Assembly: GCA_044508265.1 (NCBI GenBank)
Contig: JBIQIB010000044.1
Span: forward strand, 1 to 29,848
Source of the DNA: JAEZDP01 sp044508265
Lineage (GTDB): Bacteria; Acidobacteriota; Vicinamibacteria; Vicinamibacterales; Vicinamibacteraceae
Direction: 5' to 3'
Length of the DNA: 29,848 bases
The notes under the pieces are model-generated. The model did not search any database. It worked only from the letters and a program-made list of their open reading frames with translations, and had not been told where the DNA came from. Made by a program: the position numbers and the translations under genes. Each line of letters begins with the position of its first letter. Position 1 is the first letter of the stretch. Of the stretch, positions 1 to 8,814 are shown piece after piece.

Positions 1-10
1 CCCCTCGTGC

Positions 11-16
11 TATACG
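11..16 (+). promoter_or_regulatory. possible -10 box upstream of the first gene
   Basis: TATACG lies 11 bases before the ATG at 28. A transcript from it would begin about 5 bases before that ATG, and no Shine-Dalgarno-like sequence is visible. The -35 region would fall outside the window, so this is only suggestive. Confidence 0.3.
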
Positions 17-27
17 TTGGCTGCCAG

Positions 28-1014
28 ATGTTGCCCACCCGCCTCAAGCTGTCCATCAAGCGCGGTGCCGTCCTGTCGCTCGCCAACTGGCCGGTGATCG
101 TCGTGCAGTTTGTCGCCGAGTCGACGTTCAAGCTGCTGCTGGCGGTGCCCGTCGTGGGCGGCGTGTTCCTCGTCGCGCTCGCGCTGGGCGGCGACGTGAA
201 CGACCTGCTCGGCGTGGATCTCGGCGCCAGCGCCACGCGCGTGGCCGCCGCGCTCGCGCTGCACCCCGCGGCGCTGGCCGGCTTCCTGGTGTCGGGCCTC
301 GTGATGGTGCTGGGGGGCTCGGTCGTGATGTTCGTGCTGCGCGGCGGCACGGTGTCGGTGCTCGTCGCCGCGGAGCGTCACGCCGGCCCGATCGAACGCT
401 ACCCGCTGCGGCTGCCGCTCGTGCGGCGGGCGTCACGCGCGCACGTGGACGTCTTCATGAACGGCCTGCGTCACGTGCGGCGGCGGTTCCTGCGGCTCGG
501 CTTCCTGCTGCTCGGCCTGTATGCGGCCTCCGGCGGGCTGTTCCTGCTGGTCGTGGTGGCCGGCTACCGCACCCTCGGGGCGGAAGGCTTCGCGGCGGCC
601 TGGACGGCGATGGCCGCCGGCTTCAGCGGCGTGCTCGTCGCCTGGATCACGATCGTCAACACCGTGTACCTCGTGGTGCAGGTGATCGTGGTGGCGGCAG
701 ACGTCTCGATCCGTCGCGCGGCATCGATCGCCCTCGGCCTCGTACGGCAGGAACCCCGGTTGATGCTCGGCATCTTCGCCGTGACGATCGGCCTGGTCGG
801 CATCGCGACCGTGGTGTCGGTGGTGACCACGGCGGGCCTCGGCCTGATGTCGTTCGTGCCGTTCGTGGGCCTGACCGTGCTGCCGCTCCAGCTCATCGCG
901 TGGCTGCTGCGCGGGCTGCTGTTCCAGTACCTGACGCTGACGTCCGCCGGCGCCTACCTGACGGTGTACGAAGCGTCCGCGGCGCACCACGTCGGCGAGC
1001 GCGCGTTCGCCTGA
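28..1014 (+). CDS. hypothetical polytopic membrane protein
   Basis: I do not recognise a family for this 328-residue protein, counted from the ATG at 28. A GTG at 7 in the same frame would add seven residues, but it would sit upstream of a plausible -10 box, so the ATG is preferred. The protein is very hydrophobic. Membrane segments are visible near residues 19-54, 80-105, 150-175, 190-220, 240-270 and 275-300. Between the second and third is an Arg/His-rich loop with several paired arginines, which by the positive-inside rule is probably cytoplasmic. There are no obvious catalytic motifs, Cys pairs or lipobox. It converges on the PQQ-propeller gene, with only 23 bases between the stop codons, so neighbours give no functional clue. 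An integral inner-membrane protein, perhaps of a permease or DUF family, is as far as the sequence goes. Confidence 0.75.
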   Translation: MLPTRLKLSIKRGAVLSLANWPVIVVQFVAESTFKLLLAVPVVGGVFLVALALGGDVNDLLGVDLGASATRVAAALALHPAALAGFLVSGLVMVLGGSVVMFVLRGGTVSVLVAAERHAGPIERYPLRLPLVRRASRAHVDVFMNGLRHVRRRFLRLGFLLLGLYAASGGLFLLVVVAGYRTLGAEGFAAAWTAMAAGFSGVLVAWITIVNTVYLVVQVIVVAADVSIRRAASIALGLVRQEPRLMLGIFAVTIGLVGIATVVSVVTTAGLGLMSFVPFVGLTVLPLQLIAWLLRGLLFQYLTLTSAGAYLTVYEASAAHHVGERAFA

Positions 1015-1037
1015 GTGGAGTCGGGCCAGACCGACGG

Positions 1038-2225
1038 TCAGGAACCCGCGGGGAGCGGCGGGGTGATCGCCATGGGCTCGCCGGGGAAGCGGGTGAGTGG
1101 CTCCACCTTCAGGCCATACGCGTGCTCGAGCGCCAGCAGGCGCCCGTCGGCGAGCGCCAGCACCACATAGGCACCCGGCAGGCGCGTCCGTTCGACGATG
1201 GCGGGAACGCCTTCGAGGAGCTCGAGCCGATCGGCCGAGAGCGCGTACTCGCCGACGGGCTGACCGGTATCGGCAGCAAAGCCGCGCAGGTCGAGCGCCA
1301 CGCCCGACACGAGCACCGTGGTGCCGACGAGCTGCGGCCCCGACCGGGGACGCCACGGCAGCGGACGGCGCCACCGCTGCGCGCCGTTGCGCCGATCCAG
1401 CGCACGCACGATGGTGTCGAGGCTGGTGAAGTACACGCGGCGGTCGTCGGCGACGGCCTCGCCGATGGGGTCGCCGCCGGTGCGCCACCGCCACAGCCGC
1501 CGGCCGTTCCTGTCGTCGAGCGCGTAGAAGAAGTTGTCGTCGGCGCCGACGAACACGCGGTCGCCGAGCGGCGAGATCGTCAGCACCGCGCCGCCGACCG
1601 TCTGCTCCCACTCGAGCGCACCCGTTTCGATGTGGACCGCGCGCACGCGGGCGTCGTCGCCGGGCAGGTAGAGCCGCGCGCCGTTGATGGCGGGCTGCGC
1701 GACCACCGGCGTGGCGAAGGTGGACTGCCACACGCGCACGCCGTCGGCGCCGCGGACGGCGGTGACCTCGCCGGACGCCAGGGCCACGACCACCCAGCCT
1801 GCGCGGGCGATGAGCGGCGCCGAGACGTCAGCGTCGAAGCCGAGGCGCCAGCGTTCCTCGCCGGTCGCGGCGTCGAGCGCGACGACGTCACGGCCGCGCA
1901 CGACGTACACGCCGTCGCCGTCGGCGGCGGGCGGCACCCGGGTGACCGGGCCGTCGGACGTCCAGCGTTCGGCGCCCGTGTCGGCGTCGACGGCCACCAC
2001 GACGCCGGAGTCGAGGCCCAGGTAAATCGACGTGCCGTCGCTCACGGGACCCGTGGTCGGCGTGGCGTCGAGCGACGCGCTCCAGCGGATCCGCATCGGA
2101 AAGAGCGGAAGCCCGGGCGGCTCGTCGTCGGACTGGGCGACGGCGGGCGGGCAGGTGCCGGCCACGACCAGGGCGGCCAGGCCCACGACCAGCAGTGCAC
2201 GGGCGCTCGCGAACGCAGACACCAC
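1038..2225 (-). CDS. secreted PQQ/BamB-like beta-propeller protein
   Basis: The mature protein appears to be a beta-propeller built from PQQ-type repeats. At least six blades carry the D-x-x-[TN]-G-x-x-x-W style signature, such as DADTGAERW, DAATGEERW and DRRNGAQRW, and a seventh is degenerate. The N-terminus is a signal peptide: basic residues, a leucine/valine/alanine core, then an AVA-QS type cleavage site near residue 30. The product is therefore periplasmic or exported. The start is one of two adjacent GTG codons (2225 or 2222). An upstream ATG at 2279 would run into guaA and put a non-hydrophobic leader before the signal peptide. The protein is about 395 residues, close to BamB, but it lacks a clear lipobox cysteine. 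BAM-complex membership is therefore not shown, and it could equally be a general PQQ-like repeat protein. It is divergent from guaA. Confidence 0.8.
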   Translation of the reverse strand: MVSAFASARALLVVGLAALVVAGTCPPAVAQSDDEPPGLPLFPMRIRWSASLDATPTTGPVSDGTSIYLGLDSGVVVAVDADTGAERWTSDGPVTRVPPAADGDGVYVVRGRDVVALDAATGEERWRLGFDADVSAPLIARAGWVVVALASGEVTAVRGADGVRVWQSTFATPVVAQPAINGARLYLPGDDARVRAVHIETGALEWEQTVGGAVLTISPLGDRVFVGADDNFFYALDDRNGRRLWRWRTGGDPIGEAVADDRRVYFTSLDTIVRALDRRNGAQRWRRPLPWRPRSGPQLVGTTVLVSGVALDLRGFAADTGQPVGEYALSADRLELLEGVPAIVERTRLPGAYVVLALADGRLLALEHAYGLKVEPLTRFPGEPMAITPPLPAGS

Positions 2226-2227
2226 GC

Positions 2228-2234
2228 TATGATA
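2228..2234. promoter_or_regulatory. overlapping divergent -10 boxes (guaA / PQQ gene)
   Basis: The heptamer TATGATA reads TATGAT at 2228-2233 on the plus strand (toward guaA, about 33 bases of leader) and TATCAT at 2234-2229 on the minus strand (toward the propeller gene). The minus-strand start would fall almost on the GTG start codons at 2225/2222. No convincing -35 hexamer is seen on either side. Confidence 0.45.
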
Positions 2235-2272
2235 CCGATCCGCTGCGGCGCCGCCGCGTGCGGTGCCACCGC

Positions 2273-3859
2273 ATGTCACACCAGACCATTCTCATCCTCG
2301 ATTTCGGCTCGCAGGTCACGCAGCTCATCGCCCGACGCGTGCGTGAGGCGCACGTCTACTGCGAGATCCATCCGCACGACGTCGCGCCCGAAACGATTCG
2401 CGGGCTGAACCCGATCGGCATCATCCTGTCGGGCAGCCACGGGAGCACGTACGAAGACCAGCAGCTGCGGGCGCCCGACGAGGTGTGGTCGCTCGGTGTG
2501 CCCGTGCTCGGCATCTGCTACGGCATGCAGACCATGGCGGCGCAGCTCGGCGGCGAGGTCCGGTGGAGCGACCGCCGCGAGTTCGGCTACGCGGAGGTCC
2601 GGGCCCACGGCCACACGCGGCTGCTCGAGGAGATCGAGGACTTCCGCACGCCCGAGGGCCACGGCATGCTGAAGGTCTGGATGAGCCACGGCGACAGCGT
2701 CACGCGGATGCCCGACGGCTTCCGGCTGATGGCCTCCACGCCGAGCTGCCCGATCGCGGGCATGGCCGACGAGACGCGCGGCTACTACGGCGTGCAGTTC
2801 CATCCGGAGGTGACGCACACGCACCAGGGCCGCGCCATCCTCACGCGCTTCGTCCGCGACGTCTGCGGCGCACGCGGCGACTGGCGCATGGGCGACTACG
2901 TCGGCGAAGCCGTCGAGCGCATCCGCCGGCAGGTCGGTGACGACCATGTCGTCCTCGGGCTGTCTGGCGGCGTCGACTCCAGCGTCGCGGCCGCGCTGAT
3001 ACACAAGGCGATCGGCGACCAGCTGACGTGCGTCTTCGTGGACCACGGCCTGCTGCGGCTCGACGAGGCGCGGCTCGTGCTCGACATGTTCGCGGGCCGG
3101 CTGCATGCGCGCGTCATTCACGTCGACGCGCGCCGGCAGTTCCTCGATCAGCTCGCCGGCGTCACTGATCCCGAGGCGAAGCGCAAGATCATCGGCCGCG
3201 AGTTCGTGGAAGTGTTCCAGACGGAGGCCTCGCGCCTGACGGGCGTGCGCTGGCTGGCGCAGGGCACGATCTACCCGGACGTCGTCGAATCGGGCGGCGC
3301 CGCGACGAAGAAGGCGCGGACGATCAAGAGCCATCACAACGTGGGCGGACTGCCCGAGACCCTCGGCCTTTCGCTGCTCGAGCCGCTGCGCGAGCTGTTC
3401 AAGGACGAAGTGCGCGAGCTGGGGCTGGTGCTGGGCCTGCCGCCGGAGATGGTGTACCGCCATCCGTTCCCAGGACCGGGCCTCGGCGTACGCATTCTCG
3501 GTGAGGTGCGCGAGGAGTACGCCGACCTGCTGCGCCGGGCCGACGCGATCTTCATCGAGGAGCTGCGGTCCACGGTGGACGAGGCGAGCGGACGCACCTG
3601 GTACGACCTCACCAGCCAGGCCTTCGCGGTCTTCCTGCCGGTGCGGAGCGTCGGCGTGATGGGCGACGGACGTACCTACGAGTACGTCGTCGCGCTCCGC
3701 GCGGTGCAGACGACCGACTTCATGACCGCCGACTGGGCGCCGCTGCCGTACGAGCTGCTGAAGCGCGTCTCGAGCCGCATCATCAACGAGGTGCGCGGCA
3801 TCAACCGCGTGGTCTACGACGTGAGCAGCAAGCCGCCGAGCACGATCGAATGGGAATAG
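2273..3859 (+). CDS. guaA: GMP synthase (glutamine-hydrolysing)
   Basis: This is the last step of de novo GMP synthesis: XMP, glutamine and ATP to GMP, glutamate, AMP and PPi, in the cytoplasm. At 528 residues it is full length for the family. The N-terminal class I amidotransferase has the nucleophile Cys82 in GICYGMQ and the His/Glu pair in FHPEV near residue 178. The ATP-pyrophosphatase domain has the P-loop SGGVDSS at 231-237. The C-terminal dimerisation domain contains the HPFPGPGLGVR motif and ends in the family-typical KPPSTIEWE. The ATG at 2273 is chosen because it begins the conserved ILILDFGSQ strand a few residues later. The in-frame ATG at 2195 would add 26 unrelated residues and overlap the divergent gene. 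The following gene overlaps its end by ten bases, which suggests co-translation. Confidence 0.98.
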   Translation: MSHQTILILDFGSQVTQLIARRVREAHVYCEIHPHDVAPETIRGLNPIGIILSGSHGSTYEDQQLRAPDEVWSLGVPVLGICYGMQTMAAQLGGEVRWSDRREFGYAEVRAHGHTRLLEEIEDFRTPEGHGMLKVWMSHGDSVTRMPDGFRLMASTPSCPIAGMADETRGYYGVQFHPEVTHTHQGRAILTRFVRDVCGARGDWRMGDYVGEAVERIRRQVGDDHVVLGLSGGVDSSVAAALIHKAIGDQLTCVFVDHGLLRLDEARLVLDMFAGRLHARVIHVDARRQFLDQLAGVTDPEAKRKIIGREFVEVFQTEASRLTGVRWLAQGTIYPDVVESGGAATKKARTIKSHHNVGGLPETLGLSLLEPLRELFKDEVRELGLVLGLPPEMVYRHPFPGPGLGVRILGEVREEYADLLRRADAIFIEELRSTVDEASGRTWYDLTSQAFAVFLPVRSVGVMGDGRTYEYVVALRAVQTTDFMTADWAPLPYELLKRVSSRIINEVRGINRVVYDVSSKPPSTIEWE

Positions 3860-4215
3860 TCGCGACGCTGTACGGCATCCGCCGGTGCACCACGATGGCC
3901 AGGGCCCGCGCGTGGCTCGACGAGCACCAGATCCCCTACCGCTTCCACGACTACCGCGTGGACGGCGTCGACCCGGCGCAGATCGCCCGGTGGATTGACG
4001 AGCACGGGTGGGAGCGCCTCCTGAATCGCTCCGGCACGACCTTCCGGGGCCTGCCGCCCGACGCGCGCGAGGGCCTCGGCGCCGATCGCGCAAAGGCGCT
4101 GATGATCGCGCACCCCGCGCTGATCCGGCGACCCGTGCTCGACCTCGGCGAGCGGACGATCGTCGGCTTCTCGCCGGAGGCCTACGAGGGGGCGCTGCCG
4201 GCGTCGCGCGCGTGA
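3850..4215 (+). CDS. ArsC-fold protein of the YffB/Spx family
   Basis: This 121-residue thioredoxin-like protein resembles E. coli YffB closely along its length. It opens with VATLYGIRRC, continues with YRFHDYRVDG, and later has LLNRSGTTFRGL and a RRPVLDLGE segment. The single cysteine, Cys13, sits where arsenate reductases carry their catalytic cysteine, but there is no CXXC pair. Database names for this family vary (arsenate reductase-like, Spx/MgsR-like), and its biochemical role is poorly defined. Arsenate reduction is not demonstrated here, and no ars genes are nearby. It starts inside the last codons of guaA with a ten-base overlap and has no independent promoter visible. It is therefore probably translated from the guaA message. 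Confidence 0.85.
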   Translation: MGIVATLYGIRRCTTMARARAWLDEHQIPYRFHDYRVDGVDPAQIARWIDEHGWERLLNRSGTTFRGLPPDAREGLGADRAKALMIAHPALIRRPVLDLGERTIVGFSPEAYEGALPASRA

Positions 4216-4272
4216 CGCGACGCGGCGGCGCGCGGCCCGCCATGCCCGCCGGGAGGGCCCGCTGTCAAGCGG

Positions 4273-4278
4273 TATGAT
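4273..4278 (+). promoter_or_regulatory. -10 box directly upstream of dnaE
   Basis: TATGAT ends nine bases before the dnaE ATG. A start site at the usual distance would give a leader of only a few bases, and no ribosome-binding site is visible between them. The preceding 60 bases are very GC-rich and hold no clear -35. A GTCAAG sits three bases upstream of the box. Confidence 0.5.
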
Positions 4279-4287
4279 CGCCGGCAG

Positions 4288-7200
4288 ATGCGCGAGTTCG
4301 TCCACCTTCATCTGCATACGGAGTACTCGCTGCTCGATGGCGCCTGCCGCGTCGACGAGCTGATGAAGGAGGCTGCCCGGCTCGGCATGCCGTCGTTGGC
4401 CGTGACCGAGCACGGCAACATGTTCTCGTCGGTCGCCTTCTACGACACGGCGAAGAAGCACGGCGTGAAGCCGATCCTCGGCTGCGAGGTGTACGTCGCC
4501 CCCGGCGATCGCCGCGACCGCAGCGGCGTGCCTGGCGAGACGCAGAACCACCTCGTGCTCCTGGCCGAGACCAACGAGGGCTATCACAACCTGATCAAGC
4601 TCGTCTCCGCGGGCTATACGGAAGGCTTCTACTACAAGCCGCGCATCGACAAGGAGCTGCTGGCGCAGCACAGCGCCGGCCTCATCGGCCTGAGCAGCTG
4701 TCTCAAGGGCGAGGTGGCCGAGGGCATCTACAAGGATCGCCTCGACAAGGCGCGCACGGCCGCGGGCCTGTACAGCGAGATTCTGGGGAGGGGCAACTTC
4801 TTCCTCGAGATGCAGTACCAGGGACTGCGCGAGCAGAAGATCGTCAACGACGGGTTGCCCGGGCTCGCCCGCGAGCTCGACCTGCCGATGGTGATCACCA
4901 ACGACGTCCACTACCTGCGCGACGGCGACCACAAGCCGCACGACATCCTGCTCTGCATCGGGACGGGGAAGTCGGTCAACGACGCGCACCGCCTGAAGTA
5001 CGGGTCGGACGAGTTCTACCTCAAGACCCCCGAGCAGATGTGGGAGCGCTTCGGCGAGTACCCCGACGCGCTGACCAACACGGTGCGGATCGCCGAGCGG
5101 TGCAACGTCTCGCTCGACGACAAGGTCTACCACCTGCCGAACTTCGACGTGCCGGAGGGCGAGACGCTCGACGGCCACTTCGAGCGGGTGACGCGCGAGG
5201 GCTTCGCGGCGCGGCTCCCGCGGCTCCGCGAGCTGATGAACCGCGGCGTGCTGCGGCACACGCTCGAGGAGTACGAGAAGCGGCTCGACTACGAGATCGC
5301 GATGATCCAGAAGATGGGGTACACCGGGTACTTCCTCATCGTCTGGGACTTCATCCGGTACGCGCGGGAGCAGGCCATCCCCGTAGGCCCCGGGCGCGGC
5401 TCGGCGGCCGGCAGCGTGGTGGCGTGGTGCCTGCGCATCACCGACGTCGACCCGATCGAGTTCGACCTGATTTTCGAGCGCTTCCTCAACCCCGAGCGCG
5501 TGTCGATGCCCGACATCGACATCGACTTCTGCGAGCGCCGTCGTGGGGAGGTGATCGATTACGTGACGCGGAAGTACGGACGCGAGAACGTGGCGCAGAT
5601 CATCACGTTCGGCACCATGAAGGCCAAGGCCGTCGTGCGCGACGTCGGCCGCGTGCTCGACATGACGTACGCGGAGGTGGACCGCGTCGCGAAGCTGATC
5701 CCGCCCGCGCTCGACATGACGCTCGAGAAGGCGCTCACCGAGAACCCGGCGCTCAGGCAGCTGCGCGAGGCCGACCCGCGCGTGAAGGAGCTGCTCGAGA
5801 TCGCCCAGCGCCTCGAGGGCATGACGCGGCATGCCTCGGTGCACGCCGCCGGCGTCGTGATCGCGCCGAAGGCCATCACCGAGTACGCGCCGCTCTACAA
5901 GGGCGCGCGCGACGAAATCGTGACCCAGTGGGCCATGAAGGAAATCGAGAGGATGGGCCTCCTCAAGATGGACTTCCTGGGCCTCAGCACCCTCACGCTC
6001 ATCGACGACGCGATCGAGGAGATCGCCCGCACGACGGGCGAGCGGATCGACATCGGCGACATCCCGATGGACGACGCGAAGACGTTCCAGGTGTTTGCCG
6101 ACGGGCAGACGGCGGGCGTGTTCCAGTTCGAGAGCTCGGGGATGCGCGAGGTGCTGCGCAAGGCGAAGCCGTCGCGCTTCGACGACCTGATCGCGCTCAA
6201 CGCCCTCTACAGGCCAGGGCCGCTCGGGGCGGGCGTGGTCGACAGCTTCGTCAACCGGCGGCACGGCCGCGAGCCCATCACCTACCACGTGCCGCAGATG
6301 GAGCCGATCCTCAGCGACACGTACGGCGTCATCGCCTACCAGGAACAGGTGATGCGCGTGGCGCGCGACGTCGGCGGCTTCACGATGGGCGAGGCCGACG
6401 TGCTGCGCAAGGCCATGGGGAAGAAAGACCCCGCGGTCATGGCGGCGCAGCGCGACAGGTTCGTCAAGGGTGCCCTCGCCAACGGCCTCAGCGAAAAGAA
6501 GGCCGGCGAGATCTTCGACCTCCTCGCCTACTTCGCCGGCTACGGCTTCAACAAGTCGCACTCGACCACCTACGCGCTGCTGGCGTACCAGACCGCCTAC
6601 CTGAAGGCCAACTATCCGTGGCACTTCATGACGGCGCTGCTGACCATCGAGGCGCAGAACACCGAGAAGCTCTCGCTGTACCTCGGCGAGTGCCGCGACA
6701 TGGGCATCCCGGTGCTGCCGCCGGACGTGAACCTCAGCCAGCTCCGCTTCACGGTCGAGCCCGAGGGCGTCCGGTTCGGTCTGACCGCGATCAAGAACGT
6801 GGGCGAAGGCGCGATCCAGTCGATCCTGGCGGTGCGCGAGAAGCTGGGCGGAAAGATTCCGTCGTTGAGCGCGCTGTGCGAGGACGCCGACCTCCGCCTC
6901 GTGAACAAGCGCGTGCTCGAGAGCCTCGCCAAGGCCGGCGCCCTCGACTCGCTCTGCCCGGGCGACCGTTCGGTGACGTCGCGCCGCGCCCGCCTGGCCG
7001 CCGGCATCGACAGGGCGCTCGAACAGGGCAACCGCGTCCAGAAGGACCGCGACCGTGGGCAGTCGCAGCTCTTCGGGCTCGTGGAGGACGAAGCCGCCGG
7101 CGGACCGGTGGAACTGCCCGACGCCGAGCCGTGGCCGGAAGCCACCCTCCTGGCGTTCGAGAAGGAGGCGCTGGGCCTCTACCTGAGCGGGCATCCGCTC

Positions 7201-7770
7201 GCGGCGCACGCGGCCGACCTGCAGGAGGCGGGCGCGCGGCCCATCACGGAGCTGACCGAGCCGGCCGCCGAGGTGCTCGTCGGTGGCATCATCACCGCCC
7301 TGCGCCTCGTGAAGACCAAGAAGGGCGACCGCATGGCCGCCTTCATGCTCGAGGACCTGACGGGCGCGATAGAGGTCGTGGCGTTCCCGGAGGCCTACCG
7401 CACGTACGCGCACCTCATCGAGAACGACAGGATGGTGCTCGTCAAGGGCAAGCTCGAGCGCTCCGACGAGTCGGGAAAGATGCTCGCGGCCGAGATCGCC
7501 CCCCTGTCGGCGCTGCAGGAGAAGCTGGCCCGCGAGGTCACCATCCGCCTGTCGGCGCCCCCCGCGGGGCGCGACACCTTCGAGGCGCTTGCCGAGATCC
7601 TGATGCGCCACAGGGGCGACCGCCGGGTGCGTGTGGAGCTCGAGGCGCGCGACGTGCCGCGCCCGCTGCGCGTCAAGGCCGAACTGGGCGTGCTGCTCGT
7701 CAGGCCCTCGGAGAAGCTCGTCGCCGAGCTCGAACAGGTGGGCGGCGTGCAGACGGTCAAACTGCGATAA
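4288..7770 (+). CDS. dnaE: DNA polymerase III alpha subunit
   Basis: This is the replicative polymerase catalytic subunit, 1160 residues, full length for DnaE1-type proteins. The N-terminal PHP domain carries His8 and His10 in HLHLHTEYS, Glu41-His42 in TEHGN, Glu67 in GCEVYV, His88, and Asp206/His208 in NDVHYL, so its metal site looks complete. The polymerase core has GPGRGSAAGS, the catalytic pair Asp411 and Asp413 in PDIDIDF, and the third acidic residue Asp562 in KMDFLGL. It continues through helix-hairpin-helix sequence (GYGFNKSHS region onward) to an OB fold near residues 1010-1090 (EVLVGGIITALR) and a C-terminal tau-binding-like region. It has a GXXG-rich polymerase face typical of E. 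coli/Thermus DnaE rather than PolC. The start codon follows a -10 box almost directly. accA begins eleven bases after its stop. Confidence 0.98.
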   Translation: MREFVHLHLHTEYSLLDGACRVDELMKEAARLGMPSLAVTEHGNMFSSVAFYDTAKKHGVKPILGCEVYVAPGDRRDRSGVPGETQNHLVLLAETNEGYHNLIKLVSAGYTEGFYYKPRIDKELLAQHSAGLIGLSSCLKGEVAEGIYKDRLDKARTAAGLYSEILGRGNFFLEMQYQGLREQKIVNDGLPGLARELDLPMVITNDVHYLRDGDHKPHDILLCIGTGKSVNDAHRLKYGSDEFYLKTPEQMWERFGEYPDALTNTVRIAERCNVSLDDKVYHLPNFDVPEGETLDGHFERVTREGFAARLPRLRELMNRGVLRHTLEEYEKRLDYEIAMIQKMGYTGYFLIVWDFIRYAREQAIPVGPGRGSAAGSVVAWCLRITDVDPIEFDLIFERFLNPERVSMPDIDIDFCERRRGEVIDYVTRKYGRENVAQIITFGTMKAKAVVRDVGRVLDMTYAEVDRVAKLIPPALDMTLEKALTENPALRQLREADPRVKELLEIAQRLEGMTRHASVHAAGVVIAPKAITEYAPLYKGARDEIVTQWAMKEIERMGLLKMDFLGLSTLTLIDDAIEEIARTTGERIDIGDIPMDDAKTFQVFADGQTAGVFQFESSGMREVLRKAKPSRFDDLIALNALYRPGPLGAGVVDSFVNRRHGREPITYHVPQMEPILSDTYGVIAYQEQVMRVARDVGGFTMGEADVLRKAMGKKDPAVMAAQRDRFVKGALANGLSEKKAGEIFDLLAYFAGYGFNKSHSTTYALLAYQTAYLKANYPWHFMTALLTIEAQNTEKLSLYLGECRDMGIPVLPPDVNLSQLRFTVEPEGVRFGLTAIKNVGEGAIQSILAVREKLGGKIPSLSALCEDADLRLVNKRVLESLAKAGALDSLCPGDRSVTSRRARLAAGIDRALEQGNRVQKDRDRGQSQLFGLVEDEAAGGPVELPDAEPWPEATLLAFEKEALGLYLSGHPLAAHAADLQEAGARPITELTEPAAEVLVGGIITALRLVKTKKGDRMAAFMLEDLTGAIEVVAFPEAYRTYAHLIENDRMVLVKGKLERSDESGKMLAAEIAPLSALQEKLAREVTIRLSAPPAGRDTFEALAEILMRHRGDRRVRVELEARDVPRPLRVKAELGVLLVRPSEKLVAELEQVGGVQTVKLR

Positions 7771-7781
7771 CCTGAAGCGTC

Positions 7782-8777
7782 ATGCCTGTGGATACCCTCG
7801 ACTTCGAGGAACCCATCGCCGTCCTGCTGCAGGAGATCGCCGCCCTCGAGGGACAGCCGCAGACGCCTGAACGGCAGGGCGAACTGGCGTCGCTCGAGCA
7901 GCGTGTGGTCCAGCTGCGCACCGAGATCTTCGCCCGGCTGACGCCGTGGCAGCGGGTGCAGGTGGCGCGGCATCCCCAGCGGCCGTACCTGCTCGACTAT
8001 GCGTCGCGGCTGTTCGAGGGCTTCACGGAGATCCACGGCGACAGGCGCTTTGCCGACGACCCGGCCATCGTGACCGGCTTTGCGACCTACCACGACGTGC
8101 CGGTGATGGTGGTGGGCCACCAGAAGGGACGCGACACGAAGCAGAAGATCCACAGGAACTTCGGCTACGCGCGGCCCGAGGGCTACCGCAAGGCGCTGCG
8201 CGCCATGCAACTGGCCGCCAAGTTCCGCCGCCCCATCATCAGCCTGGTGGACACGCCGGCCGCGTTCCCGGGTGTGGAGTCGGAAGAGCGGGGCATCGCG
8301 GAGGCCATCGCCGTCAATCTGCGCGAGATGGCTGCCCTCGACGTGCCGATCGTCGTGATGGTCACCGGCGAAGGCGGCAGCGGCGGCGCGCTGGGCATTG
8401 CCGTGGGTGACTGGGTGATGATGCAGGAGTTTGCCGTGTACAGCGTGATCCCGCCCGAAGGCTGCGCCGCCATCCTGTGGCGCGACCCGAGCAAGAAGGT
8501 CGAGGCGGCCGAAGCGCTGAAGCTGACGGCGGCCGACCTGGTGGCGCGGGAGATCGTGGACGAGATCATCCCGGAGCCGCGCGGCGGCGCACACCACGAC
8601 CACGACGAGGCCGCCAGGCTGATCGACGCCGCGCTGTGGCCGGTGCTCCAGCGCCTGATGAGCGAAGACGCCACGGGCCGCCTCGATCGCCGGTACGAGA
8701 AGTTCCGCAGCATCGGTCGCGTCGGCTACGAGCTGACCGACGCTCCGGCGGCCGTGGCGGCGGACGGCGGCACGTGA
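7782..8777 (+). CDS. accA: acetyl-CoA carboxylase carboxyltransferase alpha subunit
   Basis: With AccD it transfers the carboxyl group from biotinylated AccB to acetyl-CoA, making malonyl-CoA for fatty-acid synthesis. The 331-residue length fits. The N-terminal helical region (residues 1-60) leads into LTPWQRVQVARHPQRP and FTEIHGDRRFADDPA. The crotonase-like core has the oxyanion-hole glycines of GEGGSGGALGIA and the adjacent SVIPPEGCAAILWRD and LKLTAADL motifs, all hallmarks of AccA. A small His-rich insertion, GGAHHDHDEAA, lies at the family's usual variable site near residue 270. It follows dnaE with an eleven-base gap, an arrangement also seen in proteobacteria. No independent promoter is evident, so it is probably cotranscribed with dnaE. 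No accD is in the window. Confidence 0.97.
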   Translation: MPVDTLDFEEPIAVLLQEIAALEGQPQTPERQGELASLEQRVVQLRTEIFARLTPWQRVQVARHPQRPYLLDYASRLFEGFTEIHGDRRFADDPAIVTGFATYHDVPVMVVGHQKGRDTKQKIHRNFGYARPEGYRKALRAMQLAAKFRRPIISLVDTPAAFPGVESEERGIAEAIAVNLREMAALDVPIVVMVTGEGGSGGALGIAVGDWVMMQEFAVYSVIPPEGCAAILWRDPSKKVEAAEALKLTAADLVAREIVDEIIPEPRGGAHHDHDEAARLIDAALWPVLQRLMSEDATGRLDRRYEKFRSIGRVGYELTDAPAAVAADGGT

Positions 8778-8814
8778 GGCGCCGCGGCGCCCGCCTGGGC
8801 CCTTCGCACACCCC

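Noticed and set aside
1020..1035. GTCGG-GCCAGA-CCGAC hairpin between the first two convergent genes as a terminator
   Set aside because: The stem is only five base pairs and there is no T-run on either strand.
3814..7611. Very long open frame (1265 codons) antisense to dnaE
   Set aside because: Its product is Arg/His/Asp/Val/Leu-rich low-complexity sequence with no domain, as expected from the complement of GC-rich codons. dnaE on the other strand is unmistakable.
5040..7775. 911-codon plus-strand frame inside dnaE
   Set aside because: It is an out-of-frame reading of dnaE, rich in Arg, Ala and Gly without domains.
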